DNA from: Chitinophagaceae bacterium
GTDB taxonomy: Bacteria > Bacteroidota > Bacteroidia > Chitinophagales > Chitinophagaceae
Length of the DNA: 13,842 bases
Assembly: GCA_017989935.1 (NCBI GenBank)
Contig: JAGNOY010000024.1
Location: forward strand, 1-13,842
Direction: 5' to 3'
The position numbers and the translations under genes were made by a program. A model generated the notes under the pieces. It searched no databases and was not told the DNA's origin. It saw nothing but the letters and a program-made list of their open reading frames with translations. This document shows positions 1 through 6,395 of this stretch, piece by piece (position 1 is the first letter of the stretch; every line of letters begins with the position of its first letter).

Positions 1-1701
1 AGGCCACTTATTTATTATTGAATCTATTGTTTGCATTGATGAATCATCTAAACGAAAATGTGTACTATCCATATGAAGTGTACATCTAAACAAAGTGTCA
101 ATCAATCCGGGTTGTTTTAATTTGAAATTGAAGGCAATATTATCTGCAAGTTCTTGGTTATTTAAATGTATTATTTTGTAGTAAGGTCTGTAACCTTCTT
201 CTTCGATATGTACTAAATAGGATTTGCCGATTTGTAAGGCTTGTGTAAAACTGCCATCACCTGTATTGCTTTTTTCAGTGCCGATGATTTTGTGGGTACT
301 TAGATCAGTAAATTCTATGGGTAGGTTTCGAATATTTTTTTTATAAAATTTGTCTTGAACAAATCCTTTGATACATAAGGTGGCATTTGGCTTAATGGCG
401 GGGTGCAATTCGAAAGAGTAAATATCCAATCCGCCTTTACCATGGCTTCTATCGGATGCACAATAACCTATGCTGCCTTTTGCATTGACAATAATAGAAC
501 CATCATGATTTTCAGTATTAATGGGCGCACCAAGATTTAAAGGCTTTTTCCAAGTTCCATTGCTATTTTTCCTACTAACAAATAAATCTGTTTTGCCAAT
601 ACCAGGATGTCCATCACTACTGAAATATAAAGTTTCATTATCTGGATGAATAAAGGGCGAACTTTCATCTTTAGGTGTATTAATTGCAGGACCTAAATTT
701 TCTGGAGCACTCCAATAATTATGAATAAAATGTGACACCCATATATCCTGTCCACCAAAACCGCCGTCTCTATTACTCACAAAATACAGATCTTGGTTGT
801 TGCTACTCAAGCAAGGTTGCCCTTCATAGCCAGTGGTATTGATAGTGAGTCCGAAATATTGGGGCGAGCTCCATGTGTCATTTTCTCTGTAGCTAAATGC
901 TAAATCACAACCACCGCGCTCTATGCCATTGGGGCTTCTTAAATCGCATCGCGAATAAAACAAATAATTGCCATCAGCACTCAACATAGCGGCTCCGTCA
1001 GGTAAGCCTGTATTGGGTGGATAGCCAATGTTTTTTGCTTTCAGCCATTTGCCATTAGAATCTTTTTGAGCGATAAAAAAATCCTCATTACCTCCTACAT
1101 TTCTTGTAAAAACCATCGTTTGACCATCAAGGCTGATAGAAGGCAGATATTCATTCTCAACAGTATTGATGCTGTCTCCAAGGTTTTTTAAACTAATGCC
1201 AGCCACAGGTGTTTTATCGGCATAGGATCTTAAAGTGAAATTTAATTTATGTTGTGCTGCTTTCGCTTTTGACGCACTATCTAAGTTTGATACAGATAAA
1301 CGATTCATGATTTTGATGGCCAAATCATCGTCTTGTTGTTCATTCATTTTGATGGCCAAGTAAGTCAATGGGGCAAAAGCTTCTTGGGCATTGATATCGG
1401 CAGCTTTGTTGGCATAAAACAGGGTTTTAATTTTATCCTTTTTCGAATAATTGATTTCTGCCAGTCGGATATAGTTTTTGATTTGCTGAGGAAATTGAAG
1501 ACTTAATTCTTCATAGCAAGTGATAGCCTTATCCATTTTGCCTTTCCTGATGAAGTCTTCACAAGTACCAAAGCTACTTCGATAAAGTTTTAAACTATCT
1601 TGTGCTTGGATTAACTGAGATAAGCATATCAAACATAGGATAAGCAAATGTTGGGACCAGCTGCAAAACTTTATTAAGCGGATTTGCGACGCTCCGTTCA
1701 T
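1..1701 (-). CDS. PorE-like TPR / PD40 beta-propeller / OmpA-family protein, 3' end missing
   Basis: The minus-strand reading frame is open from an ATG at 1701-1699 to the window edge: 567 residues, with no stop. Residues 1-33 look like a signal peptide (hydrophobic core, then LIQA before QD). Residues about 45-150 are helical and TPR-like. Five PD40-type propeller blades follow at about 184-211, 234-270, 293-323, 346-376 and 399-430, each with an SxDGxxLYF-like strand and a GGxDIW/DLF-type ending. Residues 441-530 resemble a carboxypeptidase-regulatory-like beta-sandwich. From about 538 an OmpA-like peptidoglycan-binding domain begins and is cut by the edge. This domain order is that reported for PorE of the type IX secretion system, but Bacteroidota carry many paralogues with similar architecture. 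No clear lipobox is visible (the cysteines at 23 and 26 are preceded by L and I), whereas PorE is described as a lipoprotein. The expected location is the periplasmic face of the outer membrane. Function is inferred from architecture only. Confidence 0.88.
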   Translation of the reverse strand, partial: MNGASQIRLIKFCSWSQHLLILCLICLSQLIQAQDSLKLYRSSFGTCEDFIRKGKMDKAITCYEELSLQFPQQIKNYIRLAEINYSKKDKIKTLFYANKAADINAQEAFAPLTYLAIKMNEQQDDDLAIKIMNRLSVSNLDSASKAKAAQHKLNFTLRSYADKTPVAGISLKNLGDSINTVENEYLPSISLDGQTMVFTRNVGGNEDFFIAQKDSNGKWLKAKNIGYPPNTGLPDGAAMLSADGNYLFYSRCDLRSPNGIERGGCDLAFSYRENDTWSSPQYFGLTINTTGYEGQPCLSSNNQDLYFVSNRDGGFGGQDIWVSHFIHNYWSAPENLGPAINTPKDESSPFIHPDNETLYFSSDGHPGIGKTDLFVSRKNSNGTWKKPLNLGAPINTENHDGSIIVNAKGSIGYCASDRSHGKGGLDIYSFELHPAIKPNATLCIKGFVQDKFYKKNIRNLPIEFTDLSTHKIIGTEKSNTGDGSFTQALQIGKSYLVHIEEEGYRPYYKIIHLNNQELADNIAFNFKLKQPGLIDTLFRCTLHMDSTHFRLDDSSMQTIDSIINKWP

Positions 1702-1792
1702 CTGTATCTCATATATTTAGCTGTAAAAATAGGAATAAAATTTCCAGTATAATAGAATTTGTGTGTGGATACTTTTGTATGAGGTTGACTAG

Positions 1793-1876
1793 CCGTTGCG
1801 GCAAGGATTGCAGCAGAAAGCCCGCACCACGTGCCTCACGTGGGAGGACTTGCCGCGGAAAGCCTGTTCGCCGCCC
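1793..1876 (-). repeat. Dispersed structured repeat, copy 1 (short form)
   Basis: Read on the minus strand this starts GGGCGGCG and ends near CCGCAACGG. It matches the copy at 6262-6375: 23 of 26 bases in the block around GCAAGTCCTCCCACG and about 25 of 32 in the block starting TGCGGGCTTT. Between the two blocks lies a perfect 7-bp hairpin with a 3-base loop (CCACGTG 1827-1833, CACGTGG 1837-1843). The long first hairpin of the other copy is absent here. Similarity may extend slightly upstream (TTGAAT near 1888-1883). No ORF uses it. It resembles GC-rich repeats I recall from intergenic regions of Bacteroidota genomes, but no database was searched. Confidence 0.75.
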
Positions 1877-1938
1877 AAATGCATTCAAAAGAATAGGCGT
1901 TAAATAATGTAGAAATTCAATTTTCGTAACAATTCAGA

Positions 1939-1969
1939 TTGATTTTTTAGGTTCGATGAATTACCTTCG
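1939..1969 (+). promoter_or_regulatory. Candidate aconitase promoter (TTG-N20-TACCTTCG)
   Basis: A TTG at 1939-1941 is followed after 20 bases by TACCTTCG at 1962-1969, one mismatch from the Bacteroidota -7 consensus TAnnTTTG and with normal spacing to the -33 TTG. Transcription would start near 1973-1977, leaving a leader of roughly 85-90 bases before the ATG at 2063. No Shine-Dalgarno sequence is evident, as is common in this phylum. Assigned by motif only. Confidence 0.45.
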
Positions 1970-2062
1970 CGTGGCGGTAAAAAAAGGAATTGAGTTTGAA
2001 AATACCCCAATGGATGTTGAAATTCATGACTGATTTACCCTTCACTTTAAAAATAAATTCTT

Positions 2063-4330
2063 ATGGCATTTGATATCGAAATGATTAAAAAGGTGTACAG
2101 CTTATTTCCTACTAAAGTGGAAGCTGCACGAAAACTTTTAGGCCGACCCTTAACCTTGGCTGAAAAAATATTATATACCCATCTGGATTCGGGTATGGAA
2201 ATGAAAGATTTTCCAAGACTCAATTCTTATGTAGATTTTAATCCTGATCGTGTAGCCATGCAAGATGCGACAGCTCAAATGGCTTTGTTGCAATTTATGC
2301 AAGCAGGAAGACCTCAGGCTGCAGTGCCTTCTACAGTGCATTGCGATCATTTGATTGTTGCTAAAAATGGCAGCAAGGAAGATTTAGAATTTGCCAATCA
2401 AGAAAGTAAAGAAGTATTTGATTTTTTATCATCGGTTTCAAATAAATATGGCATAGGATTTTGGAAACCTGGTGCTGGAATCATACATCAAATTGTGCTG
2501 GAAAATTATGCCTTCCCTGGGGGGATGATGATAGGAACTGATAGTCACACGGTTAATGCTGGAGGCTTAGGTATGGTGGCCATTGGCGTTGGTGGTGCTG
2601 ATGCTTGCGATGTGATGGCGGGCTTGCCTTGGGAATTGATGATGCCGAAATTAATCGGCATTAAACTAACTGGGAAGTTAAATGGTTGGACTGCGCCTAA
2701 AGATATTATTTTGAAGGTGGCTGGAATATTAACCGTGAAAGGAGGAACTAACGCTATCGTAGAATATTTTGGAGAAGGGGCTGAAAGTTTGAGTTGTACA
2801 GGTAAAGGCACCATTTGTAACATGGGTGCTGAAATTGGCGCAACTACTTCGACCTTTGGTTACGACGATAGTATGGCTAGATATTTACAAGCCACAGGTC
2901 GTGCAGATGTTGCTAAAGCGGCGAATGCGATCAGAGAGCATCTTACAGGAGATAAGGAAGTGTATGCTGATCCTTCGACCTATTTTGATGAAGTGATTGA
3001 AATTGATTTATCAACTTTAGAGCCACATTTAAATGGGCCATTTACACCCGATTTAGCTACCCCAATTTCAAAAATGAAAGAGGTAATGGCTGCTAATGGT
3101 TGGCCTTCGAAAATTGAAGTCGGATTAATTGGAAGTTGCACGAACTCAAGCTATGAAGATATTTCTCGTGCTGTAAGTTTGGCTAAACAAGTGAAAGAAA
3201 AAGGCTTGAAAAGTAAAGCTGAATTTACGATCAGCCCGGGTAGTGAACAAATTAGATATACCATCGAACGTGATGGGTTCTTAGATATTTTTGAAGGAAT
3301 TGGCGCCAAAGTGTTTGCAAATGCTTGCGGTCCTTGTATAGGCATGTGGGATAGAATGGGCGCAGAAAAGCAAGAAAAAAATACCATCGTGCATTCTTTC
3401 AACAGAAATTTTGCTAAACGTGCTGATGGCAATCCAAACACATTTGCCTTTGTAGCTAGTCCTGAAATTGTAACTGCCTTAGCCATTGCCGGTGATTTAG
3501 GATTTAATCCGCTAACAGATTCATTGATTAATGAGCAAGGAGAGTCGGTGAAATTAGATGCGCCAACGGGTGATGAATTACCATCAAGAGGATTTGCTGT
3601 TGAAGATGCGGGTTATCAAGCACCTGCAGAAGATGGAGCTGCAGTTCAAGTGAAAGTAAGTGCTGAAAGTAAAAGATTACAATTATTAGATCCGTTTACA
3701 GCTTGGGAAGGGAAGGATTTGAATGGTTTGAAATTATTGATCAAAGCTAAAGGTAAATGCACCACCGATCATATTTCAATGGCGGGTCCTTGGTTAAAGT
3801 TCCGTGGTCATTTAGATAATATCAGCAATAATATGTTGATTGGTGCCGTGAATTTCTTTAATGAAAAAACAAACTTAGTTAAGAACCAATTGACTGGCGA
3901 ATATGGGGCTGTGCCAGATACACAAAGAGCTTATAAAGCCCAAGGAATTGGTAGTATCGTTGTAGGGGATGAAAATTATGGCGAAGGTTCATCACGTGAA
4001 CATGCTGCTATGGAGCCTCGTCATCTTGGAGTGAGAGCGGTCTTGGTAAAATCATTTGCACGTATTCATGAAACGAATTTAAAGAAGCAAGGGATGTTAG
4101 CTTTGACATTCGATAATAAAGCCGACTACGATAAAATTCTTGAAGATGATACTTTAGATATTGAAGGCTTGTTAACCATGGCCCCTGGAAAAAAACTTCA
4201 ATTAGTATTAAATCATAAAGATGGTAACAGCGAAACCATACAAGTGAACCACACGTATAATGATCAACAAATTAGTTGGTTTAAGGCTGGTGGGGCTTTG
4301 AATATTATTCGTGCTAGTTTGACTAAATAA
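2063..4330 (+). CDS. acnA: Aconitate hydratase, mitochondrial-type
   Basis: This [4Fe-4S] enzyme interconverts citrate and isocitrate via cis-aconitate in the cytoplasmic TCA cycle. At 755 residues it has the length of the mitochondrial aconitase group rather than the roughly 890-residue AcnA/IRP group or AcnB. The three cluster cysteines are C359 (GSCTNSS), C422 and C425 (ACGPCIG), one residue off pig aconitase numbering (358, 421, 424). The substrate-binding DSH triad is at 160-162, and the catalytic serine/arginine motif GEGSSREH is at 640-647. The cluster-binding domains 1-3 occupy about the first 500 residues, and the swivelling domain 4 lies at about 555-700. The ATG at 2063 fits the family N-terminus (MAFDIEMIKKVY). 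It appears monocistronic: a candidate promoter lies 94 bases upstream and a strong hairpin terminator 20 bases downstream. The gene symbol varies between genomes (acnA, acn, aco). All key residues are present. Confidence 0.97.
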   Translation: MAFDIEMIKKVYSLFPTKVEAARKLLGRPLTLAEKILYTHLDSGMEMKDFPRLNSYVDFNPDRVAMQDATAQMALLQFMQAGRPQAAVPSTVHCDHLIVAKNGSKEDLEFANQESKEVFDFLSSVSNKYGIGFWKPGAGIIHQIVLENYAFPGGMMIGTDSHTVNAGGLGMVAIGVGGADACDVMAGLPWELMMPKLIGIKLTGKLNGWTAPKDIILKVAGILTVKGGTNAIVEYFGEGAESLSCTGKGTICNMGAEIGATTSTFGYDDSMARYLQATGRADVAKAANAIREHLTGDKEVYADPSTYFDEVIEIDLSTLEPHLNGPFTPDLATPISKMKEVMAANGWPSKIEVGLIGSCTNSSYEDISRAVSLAKQVKEKGLKSKAEFTISPGSEQIRYTIERDGFLDIFEGIGAKVFANACGPCIGMWDRMGAEKQEKNTIVHSFNRNFAKRADGNPNTFAFVASPEIVTALAIAGDLGFNPLTDSLINEQGESVKLDAPTGDELPSRGFAVEDAGYQAPAEDGAAVQVKVSAESKRLQLLDPFTAWEGKDLNGLKLLIKAKGKCTTDHISMAGPWLKFRGHLDNISNNMLIGAVNFFNEKTNLVKNQLTGEYGAVPDTQRAYKAQGIGSIVVGDENYGEGSSREHAAMEPRHLGVRAVLVKSFARIHETNLKKQGMLALTFDNKADYDKILEDDTLDIEGLLTMAPGKKLQLVLNHKDGNSETIQVNHTYNDQQISWFKAGGALNIIRASLTK

Positions 4331-4350
4331 TTTCTGAACATACTATACAT

Positions 4351-4386
4351 AAAGACGAATCCAAGGGTTCGTCTTTATTATTTTAT
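4351..4386 (+). terminator. Rho-independent terminator of aconitase
   Basis: A perfect 9-bp stem, AAAGACGAA (4351-4359) with TTCGTCTTT (4368-4376), is extended inward by a T-G and a C-G pair, leaving a four-base CAAG loop. It is followed by a T-rich tail (ATTATTTTA). It begins 20 bases after the aconitase stop and should separate aconitase from the next gene on the same strand. Confidence 0.85.
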
Positions 4387-4433
4387 CAGCTTCATATTAT
4401 CAAAATTAATTTTATCTTGAGTCAAATTATTTT

Positions 4434-5099
4434 ATGAATTATACAACAACTTCAAGTCCAACTCGAACGCCTTTTAAACAGAATTATTTATTAATAAGTT
4501 TCATTATTGCGTTCTTGATTTTTTGGTTATCGACCTTAGTTGGAACAACCGATATTAAGAATTGGATCATGGAAAATACCTTGGTCGTTATTTTTTTAAG
4601 TATCATGGCTTTAACCTATAAGAAGTTTACATTTAGTGATTTGACCTACACCTTTATTTTTGTGTATTTGAGTTTGCATATTTATGGCGCCATGTATACC
4701 TATGCCGAAAACCCTTTTGGGTATTGGATGAAAGACACTTTTCATTTTCAACGCAATCATTATGACCGAATTGTGCATTTTAGTTTTGGCTTTATGTTGG
4801 CTTATCCTATGCGTGATTTCTTTTTAAACAAAATGCAATTTCCAAATTGGGTAGGGTGGTTGTTACCTATTGAAATCACCTTGTCTTTTAGTTGTTTATA
4901 TGAATTAATTGAATGGGCTGTGGCTGATGTGTTTTTTCCAGAACAAGGCATAGCCTATTTAGGTACTCAAGGCGATATTTGGGATGCACAAAAAGATATG
5001 TTTATGGCATTTACTGGTGCTGTGATGATTACCGTGATTGTTTTGATCTTGAAGAAAATATTTACTTCAAATAGAATAGATGTGAATTTGAATCCATAA
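4434..5099 (+). CDS. DUF2238 / YjdF-like inner membrane protein
   Basis: This 221-residue polytopic membrane protein has about six hydrophobic segments (roughly 19-37, 46-62, 70-88, 113-127, 140-160 and 188-208). It matches the DUF2238 family, which includes E. coli YjdF, through the conserved polar motifs HYDRIVHF at 109-116, ELIEW at 157-161 and GTQGDIWDAQKDM at 177-189. The family usually runs about 200-215 residues, so this looks full length. Histidines, aspartates and glutamates inside or beside membrane segments could bind a metal or act catalytically, but the molecular function of the family is not known to me. The ATG at 4434 lies 57 bases after the aconitase terminator. No convincing TAnnTTTG promoter was found, only a poor TATCTTGA match near 4413. 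The outer-membrane protein gene starts 18 bases downstream, suggesting co-transcription. Confidence 0.85.
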   Translation: MNYTTTSSPTRTPFKQNYLLISFIIAFLIFWLSTLVGTTDIKNWIMENTLVVIFLSIMALTYKKFTFSDLTYTFIFVYLSLHIYGAMYTYAENPFGYWMKDTFHFQRNHYDRIVHFSFGFMLAYPMRDFFLNKMQFPNWVGWLLPIEITLSFSCLYELIEWAVADVFFPEQGIAYLGTQGDIWDAQKDMFMAFTGAVMITVIVLILKKIFTSNRIDVNLNP

Positions 5100-5117
5100 T
5101 TAATAGACAATAGAGAC

Positions 5118-6209
5118 ATGCAGCAAATTCAAACAAAATATTTTTTATTCTTTGTTTTTTTATCCTTGTCTTTATTAAGCCAAGCTCAGGATAGTAACAG
5201 AACTAAATCAGTTACTTTGTCTGGTTATGTTGAAATTTATTACAGCTACGATTTTGCCAAACCAAACCATCACGAAAGGCCTTCTTTCTTTTATAGTCAC
5301 AATAGACATAACGAAGTAAATTTGAATCTGGGGTTATTAAAAGCGAGTTATAATACAAACAAACTTCGGGCAAATTTGGGATTGATGAGTGGAACTTATG
5401 CCCAATACAATTTGGCAACAGAACAAGGATTGTTGAAGAATGTGTTTGAAGCCAATGTAGGATTGAAGTTATCTGCACGACATAATGTGTGGATAGATGC
5501 AGGTATTATGCCTTCTCATATTGGTTTTGAAAGTGCGATTTCTAAAGATTGTTGGGTGCTTACAAGAAGTGTTTTAGCAGAGAATTCACCTTATTACGAA
5601 GCAGGATTAAAGTTAGCTTATACATCTTCTACCGAAAAAGTTTATTTGGCTGCCATGTATCTCAATGGATGGCAAAAAATACAACGCAATCCGGGTAATC
5701 AAACCCCTGCATTTGGTACCCAATTTACTTACAAACCTGATGAGAAGTCCACATTCAATTGGAGTACTTATATTGGAAATGAACAAGCAGATACTTTAGC
5801 AAAATGGAGATTTTTCAATAATCTGTATGCGCAATTTTTATTCAATAATAAGGTCGGATGTATTTTAGGGCTTGATGTAGGCATCCAACAACAAAGCAAA
5901 GGTAGTAGCCATTTTCACTATTGGTATTCACCGTTGTTGATTGCGCGATATTCATGTACAAATAAAATTCGTATCGCGGCTAGAGGAGAGTATTATGCTG
6001 ATCAGCATGGTGTTATAATTCAAACTTCTACTTCCAACGGATTTCAAACACTGGGTTATTCATTGAATGTAGATTATTTGCCTACTGAAAATGCCGTCAT
6101 CCGTATTGAAGGGCGAGCCTTACATAGCAAAGACAAAATATTTGAAAGCACTCATCATCCTTCTCGAAAAAATTATTTTATGACTTGTTCTATGGCTGTA
6201 AGTTTCTAA
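5118..6209 (+). CDS. Putative outer-membrane beta-barrel porin (OmpL-like, BBP2 type)
   Basis: A 363-residue exported protein. Residues 1-23 form a signal peptide (hydrophobic LFFVFLSLSLLSQA, cleavage before Q24). The mature part alternates short amphipathic beta strands, starting with GYVEIYYSYDF at 36-46, passing GIMPSHIGFE at 129-138 and ending in SMAVSF with the C-terminal aromatic residue typical of outer-membrane barrels. It resembles the putative beta-barrel porin-2 (OmpL-like) family, whose members usually have similar length; I estimate roughly 14-16 strands but cannot count them reliably. Substrate is unknown, and there is no SusD-like, transporter or enzyme partner nearby. It starts 18 bases after the YjdF-like gene and is probably transcribed with it. 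Its 3' end faces the OstA-like gene across a repeat. Confidence 0.82.
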   Translation: MQQIQTKYFLFFVFLSLSLLSQAQDSNRTKSVTLSGYVEIYYSYDFAKPNHHERPSFFYSHNRHNEVNLNLGLLKASYNTNKLRANLGLMSGTYAQYNLATEQGLLKNVFEANVGLKLSARHNVWIDAGIMPSHIGFESAISKDCWVLTRSVLAENSPYYEAGLKLAYTSSTEKVYLAAMYLNGWQKIQRNPGNQTPAFGTQFTYKPDEKSTFNWSTYIGNEQADTLAKWRFFNNLYAQFLFNNKVGCILGLDVGIQQQSKGSSHFHYWYSPLLIARYSCTNKIRIAARGEYYADQHGVIIQTSTSNGFQTLGYSLNVDYLPTENAVIRIEGRALHSKDKIFESTHHPSRKNYFMTCSMAVSF

Positions 6210-6261
6210 AAAGAGGATTCGAATATTAACTATTCATACAGAAGTATAATTTGAATATGTT

Positions 6262-6375
6262 GGGCGTGTCCCTTGTATCGTTTTTGGGAACGATACAAGG
6301 GGCGGGCTATTCGCTGCAAGTCCTCCCACGCCAGAGCGCGTGCTGCGGGCTTTTCGCTACTATCCCTCACGCAAC
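6262..6375 (+). repeat. Dispersed structured repeat, copy 2 (long form)
   Basis: A GC-rich 114-base block filling the convergent spacer between the barrel protein and the OstA-like gene. Its order is GGGCG, a perfect 13-bp hairpin (6270-6301), a half-unit starting GGCGGGCTATTCGCTGC, a short hairpin (CACGC 6327-6331, GCGTG 6338-6342), then a second half-unit starting GCGGGCTTTTCGCTAC and ending CTCACGCAACC. The two half-units resemble each other, so the element looks like a direct duplication around a hairpin. It is related to the minus-strand copy at 1793-1876. A 68-codon frame through it (6251-6457) is not credible as a gene. It may act as a terminator for either flanking gene, but no T-tract follows the long stem. 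Confidence 0.8.
6270..6301. terminator. Perfect 13-bp hairpin inside repeat copy 2, possible bidirectional terminator
   Basis: CCCTTGTATCGTT (6270-6282) pairs perfectly with AACGATACAAGGG (6289-6301) around the loop TTTGGG. It sits between two converging genes, 60 bases past the barrel-protein stop and 94 bases past the OstA-like stop. No U-tract follows on either strand, so intrinsic termination is uncertain; it could instead protect 3' ends or be part of the mobile or structural repeat. The stem is seen directly and the role is inferred. Confidence 0.5.
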
Positions 6376-6395
6376 CATGCTTTGGTGTCTGATTA

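Larger units (their letters stand above)
1702..2062. other. Divergent intergenic spacer with repeat and promoter
   Basis: This 361-base spacer separates the divergent starts of the PorE-like gene and aconitase. I see no coding region in it. It holds a GC-rich structured repeat at 1793-1876, which stands out against AT-rich flanks, and a candidate aconitase promoter at 1939-1969. For the leftward gene only a weak -7-like match, TATTTTTA on the minus strand (1731-1724), is visible, with no convincing upstream TTG. Confidence 0.7.

Noticed and set aside
1770..1777. TACTTTTG on the plus strand, a perfect -7 match
   Set aside because: The nearest upstream TTTG is only eight bases away, and the site is about 285 bases from aconitase with the GC-rich repeat in between. 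Probably chance, though it could drive a transcript through the repeat.
2010..2033. Seven-codon upstream frame (ATG to TGA) in the aconitase leader
   Set aside because: Very short, with no runs of a regulatory amino acid and no attenuator-like hairpins after it, so no reason to call a leader peptide.
2545..3486. Minus-strand frames of 92 and 111 codons inside aconitase
   Set aside because: They lie wholly antisense to a well-supported gene, with no domain, signal or spacing evidence.
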